Origin: Parvibaculum sp.
GTDB lineage: Bacteria > Pseudomonadota > Alphaproteobacteria > Parvibaculales > Parvibaculaceae
Direction: 5' to 3'
NCBI RefSeq assembly: GCF_030651915.1
Contig: NZ_JAUSBV010000005.1
Location: forward strand, 496,001 to 560,000
DNA: 64,000 nucleotides
Both the position numbers and the translations under genes were made by a program. Positions 54,438 through 62,519 of this stretch are shown here, in pieces; the first letter of the stretch is position 1, and the number at the start of each line of letters is the position of its first letter. The notes beneath the pieces are model-generated. The model saw only the letters and a program-made list of their open reading frames with translations, was not told the DNA's origin and made no database searches.

Positions 54438-55367
54438 TCAGGCGGCCAGCATCAGGGCCCGGACATGCGCGCGGGTGCTCGCGGCCAGCGCCTCCAAGTC
54501 ATAACCGCCCTCAAGCGCCGAGACAACGCGACCGCCGCAGAGCTTGCCGGCAAGCTTGACCAGTTCGCCGGTCACCCAGCCGAAGTCTTCGTCGGTCAGG
54601 CGCAGATTTGCGAGCGGGTCTGCCATATGCGCATCGAAACCGGCCGAAATGAAGATGAAATCGGGGCGAAAATTCGCCAGCGAGGGCAGGATGGCGCCGC
54701 CGACCGCGTCGCGGAATTCGGCCGAACCGGCACCCGGCTGAAGCGTGCGATTGTAGATGTTGCCAAGACCATGCTCACCGGCCCGCCCCGTTCCCGGATA
54801 GAGCGGCCATTGATGCGTCGAGGCATAGAAAAGCGACGGGTCCGTCTCGAAGGCCGCCTGCGTGCCGTTTCCGTGATGGACATCGAAATCGACCACCGCC
54901 ACGCGGGCGCAGCCATGCACGGCGCGGGCATGCTGGGCGCCGATGGCAATGTTGTTGAAGAGGCAGAAGCCCATCGCGGTTTCGGGCTCGGCATGGTGGC
55001 CGGGCGGGCGAACGGCGCAGAAGGCGTTGCGGACACGGCCCGCCATCACCTCGTCAACCGCATGGACGACGGCGCCGGCGGCGCGGAAGGCCGCTTCGGC
55101 CGATCCCGGCGACATGGCCGTGTCGGCATCGATGCGGCGAAAACCCTCGGCCGGGGCACCATTTTCGATGCGTTCGATATGGGCAGCCGGGTGGACGCGG
55201 GCGATCTGTTCATGCGCGGCACGCGGCGCCTCGTCGCGCGCCAGCAGCGCGAATTCCTCGGCTTCCAGCGCGCCCAGCACCGCACGTAGGCGGTCGGCGC
55301 ATTCGGGATGGCCCGGCGGCGTTTCATGTTCGAGACAGGCGGAATGGGTGACGAGAAGCGTGGTCAT
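54438..55367 (-). CDS. Histone-deacetylase-family amidohydrolase
   Basis: 309-residue arginase/deacetylase-fold zinc enzyme of the class II HDAC / AcuC / acetylpolyamine type. Catalytic motifs: RPPGHHAEPETAMGFCLFNN with the paired His, VDFDVHHGNGTQ (zinc Asp and His), and ISAGFDAHMADPLANL with the second zinc Asp. It removes acetyl groups from small molecules or proteins; the natural substrate is unknown. It starts at ATG 55367; xseB follows after 21 bases, so it belongs to the same operon. Confidence 0.9.
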   Translation of the reverse strand: MTTLLVTHSACLEHETPPGHPECADRLRAVLGALEAEEFALLARDEAPRAAHEQIARVHPAAHIERIENGAPAEGFRRIDADTAMSPGSAEAAFRAAGAVVHAVDEVMAGRVRNAFCAVRPPGHHAEPETAMGFCLFNNIAIGAQHARAVHGCARVAVVDFDVHHGNGTQAAFETDPSLFYASTHQWPLYPGTGRAGEHGLGNIYNRTLQPGAGSAEFRDAVGGAILPSLANFRPDFIFISAGFDAHMADPLANLRLTDEDFGWVTGELVKLAGKLCGGRVVSALEGGYDLEALAASTRAHVRALMLAA

Positions 55368-55394
55368 TGGCGGCAACTATAGCATGCAGGCGCG

Positions 55395-56453
55395 TCAGGC
55401 CCGACGGTACCAATTGACGCCCCTGTCGTCGCGGGCGACGGTCGCAAGGCCGCGGCCGAGCAGGCAGTTCAGATGGGCGAGGCTTTCGCCGGTCGCCATG
55501 AAGAAGACTTCCGCGCCGATCTTGCGCTTGAAGAGCGCCGAAAATACATCGATGGCGCGCTTCGGTTCGGCAAGCATGTCGAGAAGCTTCGCCAAACCTT
55601 CCTCATGACCGTCGATCAGCTGCGTCAGGCGCGTGTGCAGCCCGTAAAACGGTTCGTTATGAGCCGGCAGCACCAGCAGGTCGTCGGGGAGGTTTCGGCG
55701 CAGGCGCTTGCAGCTTTCGATCCAGTCTTCCAGCGGGTTTTCATAGGCCTCGGTCGGATGGACGCTGACATTCGATGAGATGCGCGGCAGCACCTGATCT
55801 CCGGAAATCAGGATCTTCGCTTCCTCGCAATAGAGACAGACATGCTCCGGCGCATGGCCCGAACCGATGACGACGCGCCATGTGCGGCCGCCGATCGTCA
55901 ATTCATCGTCCTCGCGCAGGCGGCGGAAAATATCGGGCATGCGCGAGACGTGCCTGCCGAAACCGCCGAAACGCGACGCATAGCTGTCGATGCCGCGCTG
56001 GCTGAAGCCGGCCGCGCGGTAGAAATCCAGCGCCTCCTTCGGCGCTTCACGGCCGGTGTCGAGGACCAGCGTCTTGCACATCAGGAAATCGGTGCGCGAC
56101 ATCTGCAGTTCGACGCTCCATTTGCGCGTGAACCAGCCGGCGAGGCCGACATGATCGGGATGGAGATGGGTGACGATGAGACCGGTCACGGGCTTGCCCT
56201 TGAGACCGGTCTGAAAGACCTGACGCCACAAGGCTTTGACCTCATCGGTCGCAACGCCGGTGTCGACCACGGTCCAGCCGTCGTCGCCCTCGATCAGCCA
56301 GAGATTGATGTGATCGAGCTGGAAGGGCAGCGGCATGCGCACCCATGAGATTCCCGGCGCGACCTCGATCACTTCGGCGGGCTGCGGCACCCGTCGCTCG
56401 AAGGGATAGCGAAGATCGGTGCTTTCAATGGTCGCCTGGGAGATATCGGACAT
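55395..56453 (-). CDS. MBL-fold metallo-hydrolase
   Basis: 352-residue metallo-beta-lactamase-fold protein. The metal motif is VTHLHPDHVGLAG (near residue 95); further ligands lie in GSGHAPEHVCLY and ISGDQVLPR, and LPAHNEPFYGLHTRLTQLIDGH follows. An extended C-terminal helical part is typical of a glyoxalase-II-like group of unknown substrate. It may be the first gene of the run HDAC-xseB-ispA-dxs, with 27 bases to the next gene. Confidence 0.85.
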   Translation of the reverse strand: MSDISQATIESTDLRYPFERRVPQPAEVIEVAPGISWVRMPLPFQLDHINLWLIEGDDGWTVVDTGVATDEVKALWRQVFQTGLKGKPVTGLIVTHLHPDHVGLAGWFTRKWSVELQMSRTDFLMCKTLVLDTGREAPKEALDFYRAAGFSQRGIDSYASRFGGFGRHVSRMPDIFRRLREDDELTIGGRTWRVVIGSGHAPEHVCLYCEEAKILISGDQVLPRISSNVSVHPTEAYENPLEDWIESCKRLRRNLPDDLLVLPAHNEPFYGLHTRLTQLIDGHEEGLAKLLDMLAEPKRAIDVFSALFKRKIGAEVFFMATGESLAHLNCLLGRGLATVARDDRGVNWYRRA

Positions 56454-56571
56454 TCAGGACTCTCGTACTGCGCCGCCGCCGAGGGGCCGGCGCGACCCTT
56501 CCCGTGATAGGCGCAGGGGCGCATGAGGTCAAACCATGGGCCCGCCCGGCACGGCCGACGCTGCGGCAGGG

Positions 56572-58338
56572 TCAGCCGAGTTCGTCGGCGGTCAGCGCAT
56601 AGAGGGTTTCGGCGCCGGCCGTGGCCGGCCCGAGCAGACCGTGAACACCGGGCAGGATGTTGAGGGCGTAGAAACCGGCCAGCGCCAGACGCGCGCTTTC
56701 CGCGGTTTTCAGCGCCGCTTGCGCGAGAAAGTGGCCGCCGGCGACGGTGCCGAAGAGGCGCAGATAAGGCGAGGCACCGGCGAGGCTGTCATTGGGTGCG
56801 GATTTGAGGCTTGCCAGCATGTAGGCCGTGGCCTTGTCGAGCGTGTCGAGGGCGTCATCGAGGGCGGCGCCGACGGCGCTGAGCGTCTTCGCGTTCGAGC
56901 GGCGCGCGGCTTCGGCGGTTTCGCGCATTTCAGCGATAAAGCCTTGCGCCACCGAACCGTTTCCGAGGGATAACTTGCGGGATACGAGGTCGATTGCCTG
57001 GATGCCGTTGGTGCCTTCGTAGATCGGCAGGATGCGCGCGTCGCGCAGAAATTGCGCGGCGCCGGTTTCCTCGATGAAGCCCATGCCGCCATGGATCTGC
57101 ACACCGAGCGAGGCGACCTCGCAGCCGATGTCGGTGGAGAAGCTCTTGGCAATCGGCGTCAGCAGATCGGCGCGGGCCTGCGCGGCGGCGCGGATTTCCG
57201 CCGTTTCACCGGCATGGGCGGTGTCGATGGCAACGCCGGTTGCGTAGCAGATGGCGCGGGCGGCGGCGGTCGAGGATTTCATCGTCAGCAACATGCGGCG
57301 GATGTCGGGATGTTCGATGATCGGCGCCATGTCGCCGGGCGCCAGCGTCGAGCCTAAAGGCCTGCCCTGCCTACGTTCTTTCGCATAGGCCAGTGCATGC
57401 TGGTAGGCCGCTTCGGCAATTGCCACGCCTTGCGTGCCGACCAGCAGGCGGGCGTTGTTCATCATCGTGAACATGCAGGCGAGGCCGCGATTTTCCTCGC
57501 CGATCAGCGTGCCGATGGCGCCGGTATTTTCGCCGAAGGACATGACGCAGGTGGGGCTGCCATGAATGCCGAGCTTTTCTTCGAGGCCGATGCAGTGCGC
57601 GTCATTGCGCGCGCCCAGCGAACCATCGGGTTTCACAAGGAATTTCGGCACGAGGAAGAGAGAGATGCCCTTCGTTCCCGCCGGTGCATCGGGCAGGCGC
57701 GCGAGCACGAGATGGACGATGTTGTCCGTCATGTCGTGATCGCCATAGGTGATGTAGATCTTGGTGCCGGTGATCCTGTAGGTGCCGTCGCCTTGCGGAA
57801 CGGCTTTTGTTTTCAAGGCGTTGAGATCGGAACCTGCCTGCGGCTCGGTGAGGTTCATGGTGCCGGTCCACTCACCCGAAACGAGCTTGGCGAGATAGAG
57901 CTTCTTCTGTTCTTCAGTACCATGCGCGGTCAGCGCTTCGATGGCGCCTTGGCTGAGGATCGGACAGAGGCCGAAAGACATGCAGGCAGCGTTCCACATC
58001 TCCTGCATGGCGACGGCGAGCGACACCGGCAGGCCCTGACCGCCGTAGTCCGGCGTCGCGGCGAGGCTGCCCCAGCCGCCTTCGACCCATTGGCGATAGG
58101 CGGCGGCGAAGCCGGAAGGCACTGTGGCGCCTGACTTTTCGAGCTTCGCGCCCTCGGCGTCACCCGAACGATTGAGCGGCGCCAGCACCTCGGCGGCGAG
58201 CTTCGCGCCCTCTTCCATCACCGCGTCGACCAGTTCCGGCGAGAGATCGGCAAAGGGGCCCTTGCCCGCCAGCGCCGACAGACCGGCAATCTCGTTGAGG
58301 GCGAATGCCATGTCGCGGACGGGCGGGCGGTATGTCAT
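56572..58338 (-). CDS. Acyl-CoA dehydrogenase, large (DmdC-like)
   Basis: 588-residue acyl-CoA dehydrogenase with the extra C-terminal domain found in AidB / 3-methylmercaptopropionyl-CoA dehydrogenase-type enzymes. Motifs: MNLTEPQAGSDLNALKTKA and KIYITYGDHDMTDNIVHLVLA (FAD and substrate), QIHGGMGFIEETGAAQFLRD, and the catalytic Glu in LPIYEGTNGIQAIDLVSRKL near residue 440. It could act on medium or long acyl-CoAs or on methylmercaptopropionyl-CoA; the rest of that pathway is not present here, so I keep the general name. Transcribed alone, divergent from tsaC. Confidence 0.9.
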   Translation of the reverse strand: MTYRPPVRDMAFALNEIAGLSALAGKGPFADLSPELVDAVMEEGAKLAAEVLAPLNRSGDAEGAKLEKSGATVPSGFAAAYRQWVEGGWGSLAATPDYGGQGLPVSLAVAMQEMWNAACMSFGLCPILSQGAIEALTAHGTEEQKKLYLAKLVSGEWTGTMNLTEPQAGSDLNALKTKAVPQGDGTYRITGTKIYITYGDHDMTDNIVHLVLARLPDAPAGTKGISLFLVPKFLVKPDGSLGARNDAHCIGLEEKLGIHGSPTCVMSFGENTGAIGTLIGEENRGLACMFTMMNNARLLVGTQGVAIAEAAYQHALAYAKERRQGRPLGSTLAPGDMAPIIEHPDIRRMLLTMKSSTAAARAICYATGVAIDTAHAGETAEIRAAAQARADLLTPIAKSFSTDIGCEVASLGVQIHGGMGFIEETGAAQFLRDARILPIYEGTNGIQAIDLVSRKLSLGNGSVAQGFIAEMRETAEAARRSNAKTLSAVGAALDDALDTLDKATAYMLASLKSAPNDSLAGASPYLRLFGTVAGGHFLAQAALKTAESARLALAGFYALNILPGVHGLLGPATAGAETLYALTADELG

Positions 58339-58435
58339 GGGGATCCTTCAGACGCGGAAAGGGACGGAATGGCGTGGCTTTGCGGGTTTTTACTGTATTC
58401 TCTGCCGCCACGGTAGCATTCAGACAGGTAGTTCC

Positions 58436-59407
58436 ATGGCCGACTGCGTCGAGGCGAACGCAGCGAATATTGCGCTTGCGGGCGAAGCGATCCGGGACGG
58501 GCGGCTGGTCGCCTTTCCGACCGAGACGGTCTACGGGCTCGGAGCGGATGCAACCGACGACAAGGCGGTGGCGCGCATCTTCGAAGCCAAGGGTCGGCCG
58601 CGCTTCAACCCCCTGATTGTGCATGTGGCGAGCCTGCAAGTTGCTGAAAAACATGCGGTTTTCACCGACGAGGCGCGGAAGCTCGCAGCCGGTTTCTGGC
58701 CGGGCGGGCTGACGCTGGTGCTGCCTCGGCGGCCGGAGACGCCGCTGTCGCTGCTGGTGAGCGCGGGGCTCGACACGGTGGCGCTGAGGGTGCCGGCGCA
58801 TGAGATCGCACAGGCGCTGCTGAGAGCGGCGGAGAGGCCCGTTGCGGCGCCTTCGGCCAACCGTTCGGGGCGGGTCAGCCCGACGCGGGCCGAGCATGTG
58901 ATGAGCGAGCTGGGCGCGGCCGAAACGCTCGCCATGGTGCTTGATGGCGGGCCCTGCCGGCTGGGGCTCGAGTCGACAGTGATCGGATTTCCTCAAGGAA
59001 TTCCGACACTTCTGCGGCCGGGCGCGGTGGCGCGGGAGGCGATCGAGAAGGTGTTGGGACACAGGCTGGCGGAGGCCGATGCAGGCTCGGGCGAGGAAGG
59101 ACGCGCCTCGCCGGGGCAGCTTGAGAGCCATTACGCGCCGGGGTCGCCGCTGCGGCTCAACGCCCGCGATGTGGGCGCCGACGAGGTGCTGCTGGCTTTC
59201 GGGCCGGACGCGCCGAAGGCGAAAACATCAATGAATCTATCGACTTCGGGCGACCTCACCGAGGCGGCGGCCAACCTTTTTGCGATGCTCCGGGCGCTCG
59301 ACGCGGAGGCGCGCGGGCGGGTCATCGCGGTGATGCCGATCCCCGATGAGGGGCTTGGCGAGGCGATCAACGACCGGCTGAAAAGAGCTGCCGCGCCAAG
59401 GGGTTAG
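58436..59407 (+). CDS. Threonylcarbamoyl-AMP synthase (Sua5/TsaC)
   Basis: 323-residue enzyme that makes threonylcarbamoyl-AMP for the t6A37 tRNA modification. The YrdC domain (residues 10-205) has AFPTETVYGLGADATDDKAV, KGRPRFNPLIVHV, FWPGGLTLVLPRRPE and APSANRSGRVSPTRAEHV. A C-terminal Sua5-type extension with the linker SPGQLESHYAPGSPLRL makes it the long form rather than short TsaC. The start MADCVEAN at 58436 fits the family. It overlaps the convergent VOC gene by 4 bases. Confidence 0.92.
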   Translation: MADCVEANAANIALAGEAIRDGRLVAFPTETVYGLGADATDDKAVARIFEAKGRPRFNPLIVHVASLQVAEKHAVFTDEARKLAAGFWPGGLTLVLPRRPETPLSLLVSAGLDTVALRVPAHEIAQALLRAAERPVAAPSANRSGRVSPTRAEHVMSELGAAETLAMVLDGGPCRLGLESTVIGFPQGIPTLLRPGAVAREAIEKVLGHRLAEADAGSGEEGRASPGQLESHYAPGSPLRLNARDVGADEVLLAFGPDAPKAKTSMNLSTSGDLTEAAANLFAMLRALDAEARGRVIAVMPIPDEGLGEAINDRLKRAAAPRG

Positions 59408-60285
59408 CGTTCGGATATCAGCAGCGTCGGGACGCCGTTGGTCGGCTTGCGGATGGTCGCGACCTCGGTGCCGGGCTTGCGGCCCTTGCGGACTTCGGAG
59501 ACGTCGAGACCGGCGGCGGCGAGCCGCGCGACGGCCGCGGCGATGTCCGGCACCTTCCAGGCAACACCCCAGAATCGTTCGGTTTTCGGCGCCTTTTCCT
59601 TGTCGAGCGGCTCGACCACTTCGACGGTCATGCTCCCTGTACGGAAGAATAGCTGGCGCACGCCCCATTCGGGTTTCGACTGATCAAGGGCGAGACGGAT
59701 GCCGAGTTGCGTGCCGAAAAGCGCTTTGCAGGCCTCCGCATCGGGCGTCATCACCACGACATGATCGCAGGCGGCGACCGCGCCGGCTTCCGCCACGCCG
59801 GTACCGAGCGGCGCGGGCGGCAGCGCGTCGGGCTCGCTAAGATGTTGAATTCCCAACAGGAAAAGGCCGCGCGTTTCGCTGGCCGGCATGGCGATGGTGC
59901 GCCATTTGCGGGTCGCGCCGGTGATGCCGTCACGGCCCGAACCGTCGACCGGGGCGCCCGATTTCAGCCCGCGCGCGTTGAAGGCTTCGGTGGCGGCGGC
60001 GGCGTCGGCGACGCCGAAGACGACGCCGTAAAGGCCCTCGCCAACCTCGTCGAGGCGCTTTTTCAAGGCGTCGGCATTGGCGCCTTCGGCCACCGGCGCG
60101 TAGAGCTCCACATAGGTATTTGCGAGGCGGTACAAGACGTTACCGGTACCGACGCCGGGATGGGTGCCGCGCCAGGAGGGCCCGCGGCCGAAGATGGCGG
60201 TGTAGGTTTTCTCGGCTTCCACAAGATCGCGGACCGCGATGATCAGGTGGTCGACGCCGGTTACTTCGCTCGTATGCGCGCTCAT
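59404..60285 (-). CDS. VOC superfamily (glyoxalase-like) protein
   Basis: 293 residues with two vicinal-oxygen-chelate modules: VDHLIIAVRDLVEAEKTYTA, the first beta-alpha unit, and CDHVVVMTPDAEACKALFGT opening the second at about residue 165. The first metal His is in VDHL, and a Glu lies in TYVELYAPV. The ATG at 60285 has an AGAGGAC site. It may be an isomerase, dioxygenase or a binding protein; no partner is coded nearby. Upstream lie hairpins and a repeat. Confidence 0.82.
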   Translation of the reverse strand: MSAHTSEVTGVDHLIIAVRDLVEAEKTYTAIFGRGPSWRGTHPGVGTGNVLYRLANTYVELYAPVAEGANADALKKRLDEVGEGLYGVVFGVADAAAATEAFNARGLKSGAPVDGSGRDGITGATRKWRTIAMPASETRGLFLLGIQHLSEPDALPPAPLGTGVAEAGAVAACDHVVVMTPDAEACKALFGTQLGIRLALDQSKPEWGVRQLFFRTGSMTVEVVEPLDKEKAPKTERFWGVAWKVPDIAAAVARLAAAGLDVSEVRKGRKPGTEVATIRKPTNGVPTLLISER

Positions 60286-60339
60286 TTGTGACAGTCCTCT
60301 GGCCGCTAAATCGCCGCGCACTCTAGTGGTTCCCGAAAA

Positions 60340-60374
60340 GCGCCGCCAGCGGCGCAAAACGCATCGCGTTTTGC
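60340..60374. repeat. Two overlapping hairpins upstream of the VOC gene
   Basis: GCGCCGC-CA-GCGGCGC (60340-60355) shares two bases with GCAAAACGC-ATC-GCGTTTTGC (60354-60374), a perfect 9-bp stem. They cannot form together fully. They may be a small REP-like element or a leader structure. Confidence 0.55.
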
Positions 60375-60402
60375 AGCAATCGACAGCAGCGGAAGGCAGC
60401 GC

Positions 60403-60577
60403 TACCCCCCCTCTGTCACAAATCTGTCAAAAAACTGTCACAAACCGAGTTATCCCCGGGGGAAATTTTTGTTCGTGTACGGAATATCAAGAAAGTTATC
60501 CCCGGTTTCGGATGGCGGCGGATTTGCGGTGGCGATTCGGGGTCTGGTTGCAACGGCGTGAAAAAACTTATCCCCGG
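60403..60577 (-). repeat. Dispersed repeat A, copy 3 (expanded)
   Basis: On the minus strand the order is three CCGGGGATAA blocks (at 60577, 60505 and 60459 downwards), then TGACAG three times and AGAGGGGGGG. On the + strand the three blocks read TTATCCCCGG at 60450, 60496 and 60568. The parts are the same as in the copies at 16622 and 42412 with the GGGGATAA block tripled. Part of the 527-base non-coding gap 60286-60812. Confidence 0.68.
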
Positions 60578-60637
60578 TTTTGGGGAACGCCGGAAGGGGA
60601 CTCACGCGGAGACGCGGAGAAAGGAAGGAAGAAGGGA

Positions 60638-60800
60638 TTCACGCAGAGGCGCAGAGACGCAGAGAAGTGGAAGCAATCAGCATTCATTTATGTGCGGCGA
60701 TGCCGGGTGTTGTTGGCGGCTTCGCCGCCGGAAGTGCCTTTCGCGCGAAGGCGCAATCAAACCTTCTCTGCGTCTCTGCGTCTCTGCGCCTCTGCGTGAA
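60638..60800. repeat. MITE-like element B, copy 1
   Basis: 163 bp bounded by perfect 28-bp terminal inverted repeats built of CGCAGAGGCGCAGAGA units, the left starting TTCACGCAGAGG and the right ending CCTCTGCGTGAA. The inside carries a GGCGGC-TTC-GCCGCC type hairpin. The body is nearly identical to the copy at 62353-62508. A variant single arm (TCACGCGGAGACGCGGAG, 60602-60619) precedes it. No coding capacity. Confidence 0.82.
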
Positions 60801-60812
60801 CAAGCCCTTCCC

Positions 60813-62225
60813 TCACACCACCTTGCCAGGATTGAGGATGCCTTTGGGGTCGAGGGATTTTTTCAGGGTGCGCATCAGTTCGATTTCGACCGGCGATTTG
60901 GTTGCGGCGATTTCGTCGCGCTTCAACCGGCCGACGCCGTGTTCGGCGCTGATCGAACCGCCCATTTCGCGCACGAGCCCATGGACCAGCGCGTTCATTT
61001 CGTTCCAGCGGGCGAGGAAGGCCGGTTTGTCCGCGCCAAGGGGCTGGCTCAGATTGAAATGCACATTGCCGTCGCCGATGTGACCGAAGGCGACGGTGCG
61101 GACGCCCGGCATCGCCGCTTCGACGGCCGCCGTCGCCGTGGCGATGAAATCGCCCATGCGCGAGACCGGCACCGAGACATCGTGCTTGATGCTGCCGCCT
61201 TCGAGGCGCTGCACGTCGGAGAGCGTTTCGCGCAGGCGCCAGAAATCGGCGCGCTGTTTTTCGGAGCGCGCCAGCGCCGCGTCGGTGACGAGGCGCTGCT
61301 CGAGGCCTTCGGCCAGCACCGCCTCGAGCGTCGCATCAAGGCCGGCCGTGGCGCTGCCGGCGCTCAGTTCGATCAGCACGTACCAGGGTGAGGCGTCGGG
61401 CAGCGGATCGGCCGCGCCTTCGATATGCCGCGTCACGAATTCGAGGCCGATGCGCGGTACCAGCTCGAAGGCAGTGACCATGCCGCCCGACACATTGTCG
61501 GCGACGCGCAGCAGTTTCACCGCCGATGCGACATCGGGCACGGCGGCGAAAGCGGTGGCGATCGATTGCGGACGCGGGAAGAGTTTCAGTACCGCGCCGG
61601 TGACGATGCCGAGCGTGCCTTCGGAGCCGAGGAAGAGCTGCTTCAGGTCGTAGCCGGTGTTGTCCTTCCTGAGTCCGCGCATGCCGTCCCATATGTCGCC
61701 ATTGGCCAGCACCACTTCGAGGCCGAGCACGAGATCGCGCGCATTGCCGTAGCGCAGCACCGCTGTGCCGCCGGCATTGGTCGAAAGATTGCCGCCGATC
61801 TGGCAGCTTCCTTCGGAGGCAAGGCTCAGCGGGAAGAGGCGGCCGGCTTCTTCGGCCGCGGCTTGCGCGGCGGCCAGCGTGACGCCGGCATCGAGGGCGA
61901 GCGTGTTGTTTTCGGCGTCGAGGGCGCGGATGCGGTTCATGCGCGACAGCGACAGCACCACTTCGTCGCCCGTCTCATGCGGGATCTGGCCGCCGACAAG
62001 GCCGGTATTTCCGCCCTGGGGGACGATGGCCGTTCCCGTCTCATGGGCGATTTTCAGGATTGCCGAAACTTCCTGCGTGGTGGCCGGCCGGAGCACCGCC
62101 GCCGCGCGGCCGACATACAACTCGCGGCGCTCGGCGAGATAGGGCGCCGCGTCGCCGTCCGCGACAACGCCCTTCGCGCCGACGACAGCTTGCATGCGGG
62201 CGAGTGTTTGGGGCGTGGGTTTCAT
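60813..62225 (-). CDS. FAD-linked D-2-hydroxyacid dehydrogenase (GlcD/D2HGDH-like)
   Basis: 470-residue flavoprotein of the VAO family. The FAD domain (residues 35-215) has PQGGNTGLVGGQIPHETGDE and NLSTNAGGTAVLRYGNARD. The C-terminal part has FGHIGDGNVHFNLS (metal His residues) and GSISAEHGVGRLKRDEI, and ends KGILNPGKVV. This pattern fits D-2-hydroxyglutarate or D-lactate dehydrogenase and the glycolate oxidase subunit GlcD. The electron acceptor is likely ETF or quinone. No glcE/glcF is next to it, which favours a stand-alone D-2-hydroxyacid enzyme. It is bracketed by two copies of repeat B. Confidence 0.88.
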   Translation of the reverse strand: MKPTPQTLARMQAVVGAKGVVADGDAAPYLAERRELYVGRAAAVLRPATTQEVSAILKIAHETGTAIVPQGGNTGLVGGQIPHETGDEVVLSLSRMNRIRALDAENNTLALDAGVTLAAAQAAAEEAGRLFPLSLASEGSCQIGGNLSTNAGGTAVLRYGNARDLVLGLEVVLANGDIWDGMRGLRKDNTGYDLKQLFLGSEGTLGIVTGAVLKLFPRPQSIATAFAAVPDVASAVKLLRVADNVSGGMVTAFELVPRIGLEFVTRHIEGAADPLPDASPWYVLIELSAGSATAGLDATLEAVLAEGLEQRLVTDAALARSEKQRADFWRLRETLSDVQRLEGGSIKHDVSVPVSRMGDFIATATAAVEAAMPGVRTVAFGHIGDGNVHFNLSQPLGADKPAFLARWNEMNALVHGLVREMGGSISAEHGVGRLKRDEIAATKSPVEIELMRTLKKSLDPKGILNPGKVV

Positions 62226-62352
62226 TACGACGCTGCTTCAGATTGCCTGCATGCCCACCCCCTTACTTCAACGGAGGGCGGGCCGGTCCCGTCTTTTATC
62301 ACCGTCAATGCCTGTGAGGCGAAGCAATCCGTTCTCTCAAGGTAGGAAAATA

Positions 62353-62508
62353 TGCACGCAGAGGCGCAGAGACGCAGAGAAGTGGAAGCAATCAGCATTC
62401 ATTTATGTGCGGCGATGCCGGGTATTGTTGGCGGCTTCGCCGCCGGAAGTGTCTTTCGCGCCGAAGGCGCCATCAAATCTTCTCTGCGTCTCTGCGCCTC
62501 TGCGTGAA
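62353..62508. repeat. MITE-like element B, copy 2
   Basis: 156 bp, same orientation and nearly the same sequence as the copy at 60638. It has perfect 28-bp inverted ends (left CACGCAGAGGCGCAG, right CTGCGCCTCTGCGTG) and the same inner hairpin. It differs by a few substitutions and one missing 9-base unit in the right arm. It lies in the 294-base gap between the dehydrogenase and serine hydrolase genes; nothing else is seen there. Confidence 0.82.
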
Positions 62509-62519
62509 CAACTCCTACT

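Noticed and set aside
60450-60577. TTATCCCC boxes as a replication origin
   Set aside because: They deviate from DnaA boxes, no dnaA, parAB, hemE or AT-rich unwinding region is near, and the blocks belong to a repeat found at two other places.
60638-60800. CRISPR array because of repeated GCAGAG units
   Set aside because: The repeats are 8-9 bases, arranged as inverted ends of one element, with no spacers and no cas genes.
60638-62508. Composite transposon carrying the dehydrogenase gene
   Set aside because: There is no transposase and both elements are short non-coding units in direct orientation; MITE-like is the more careful label.
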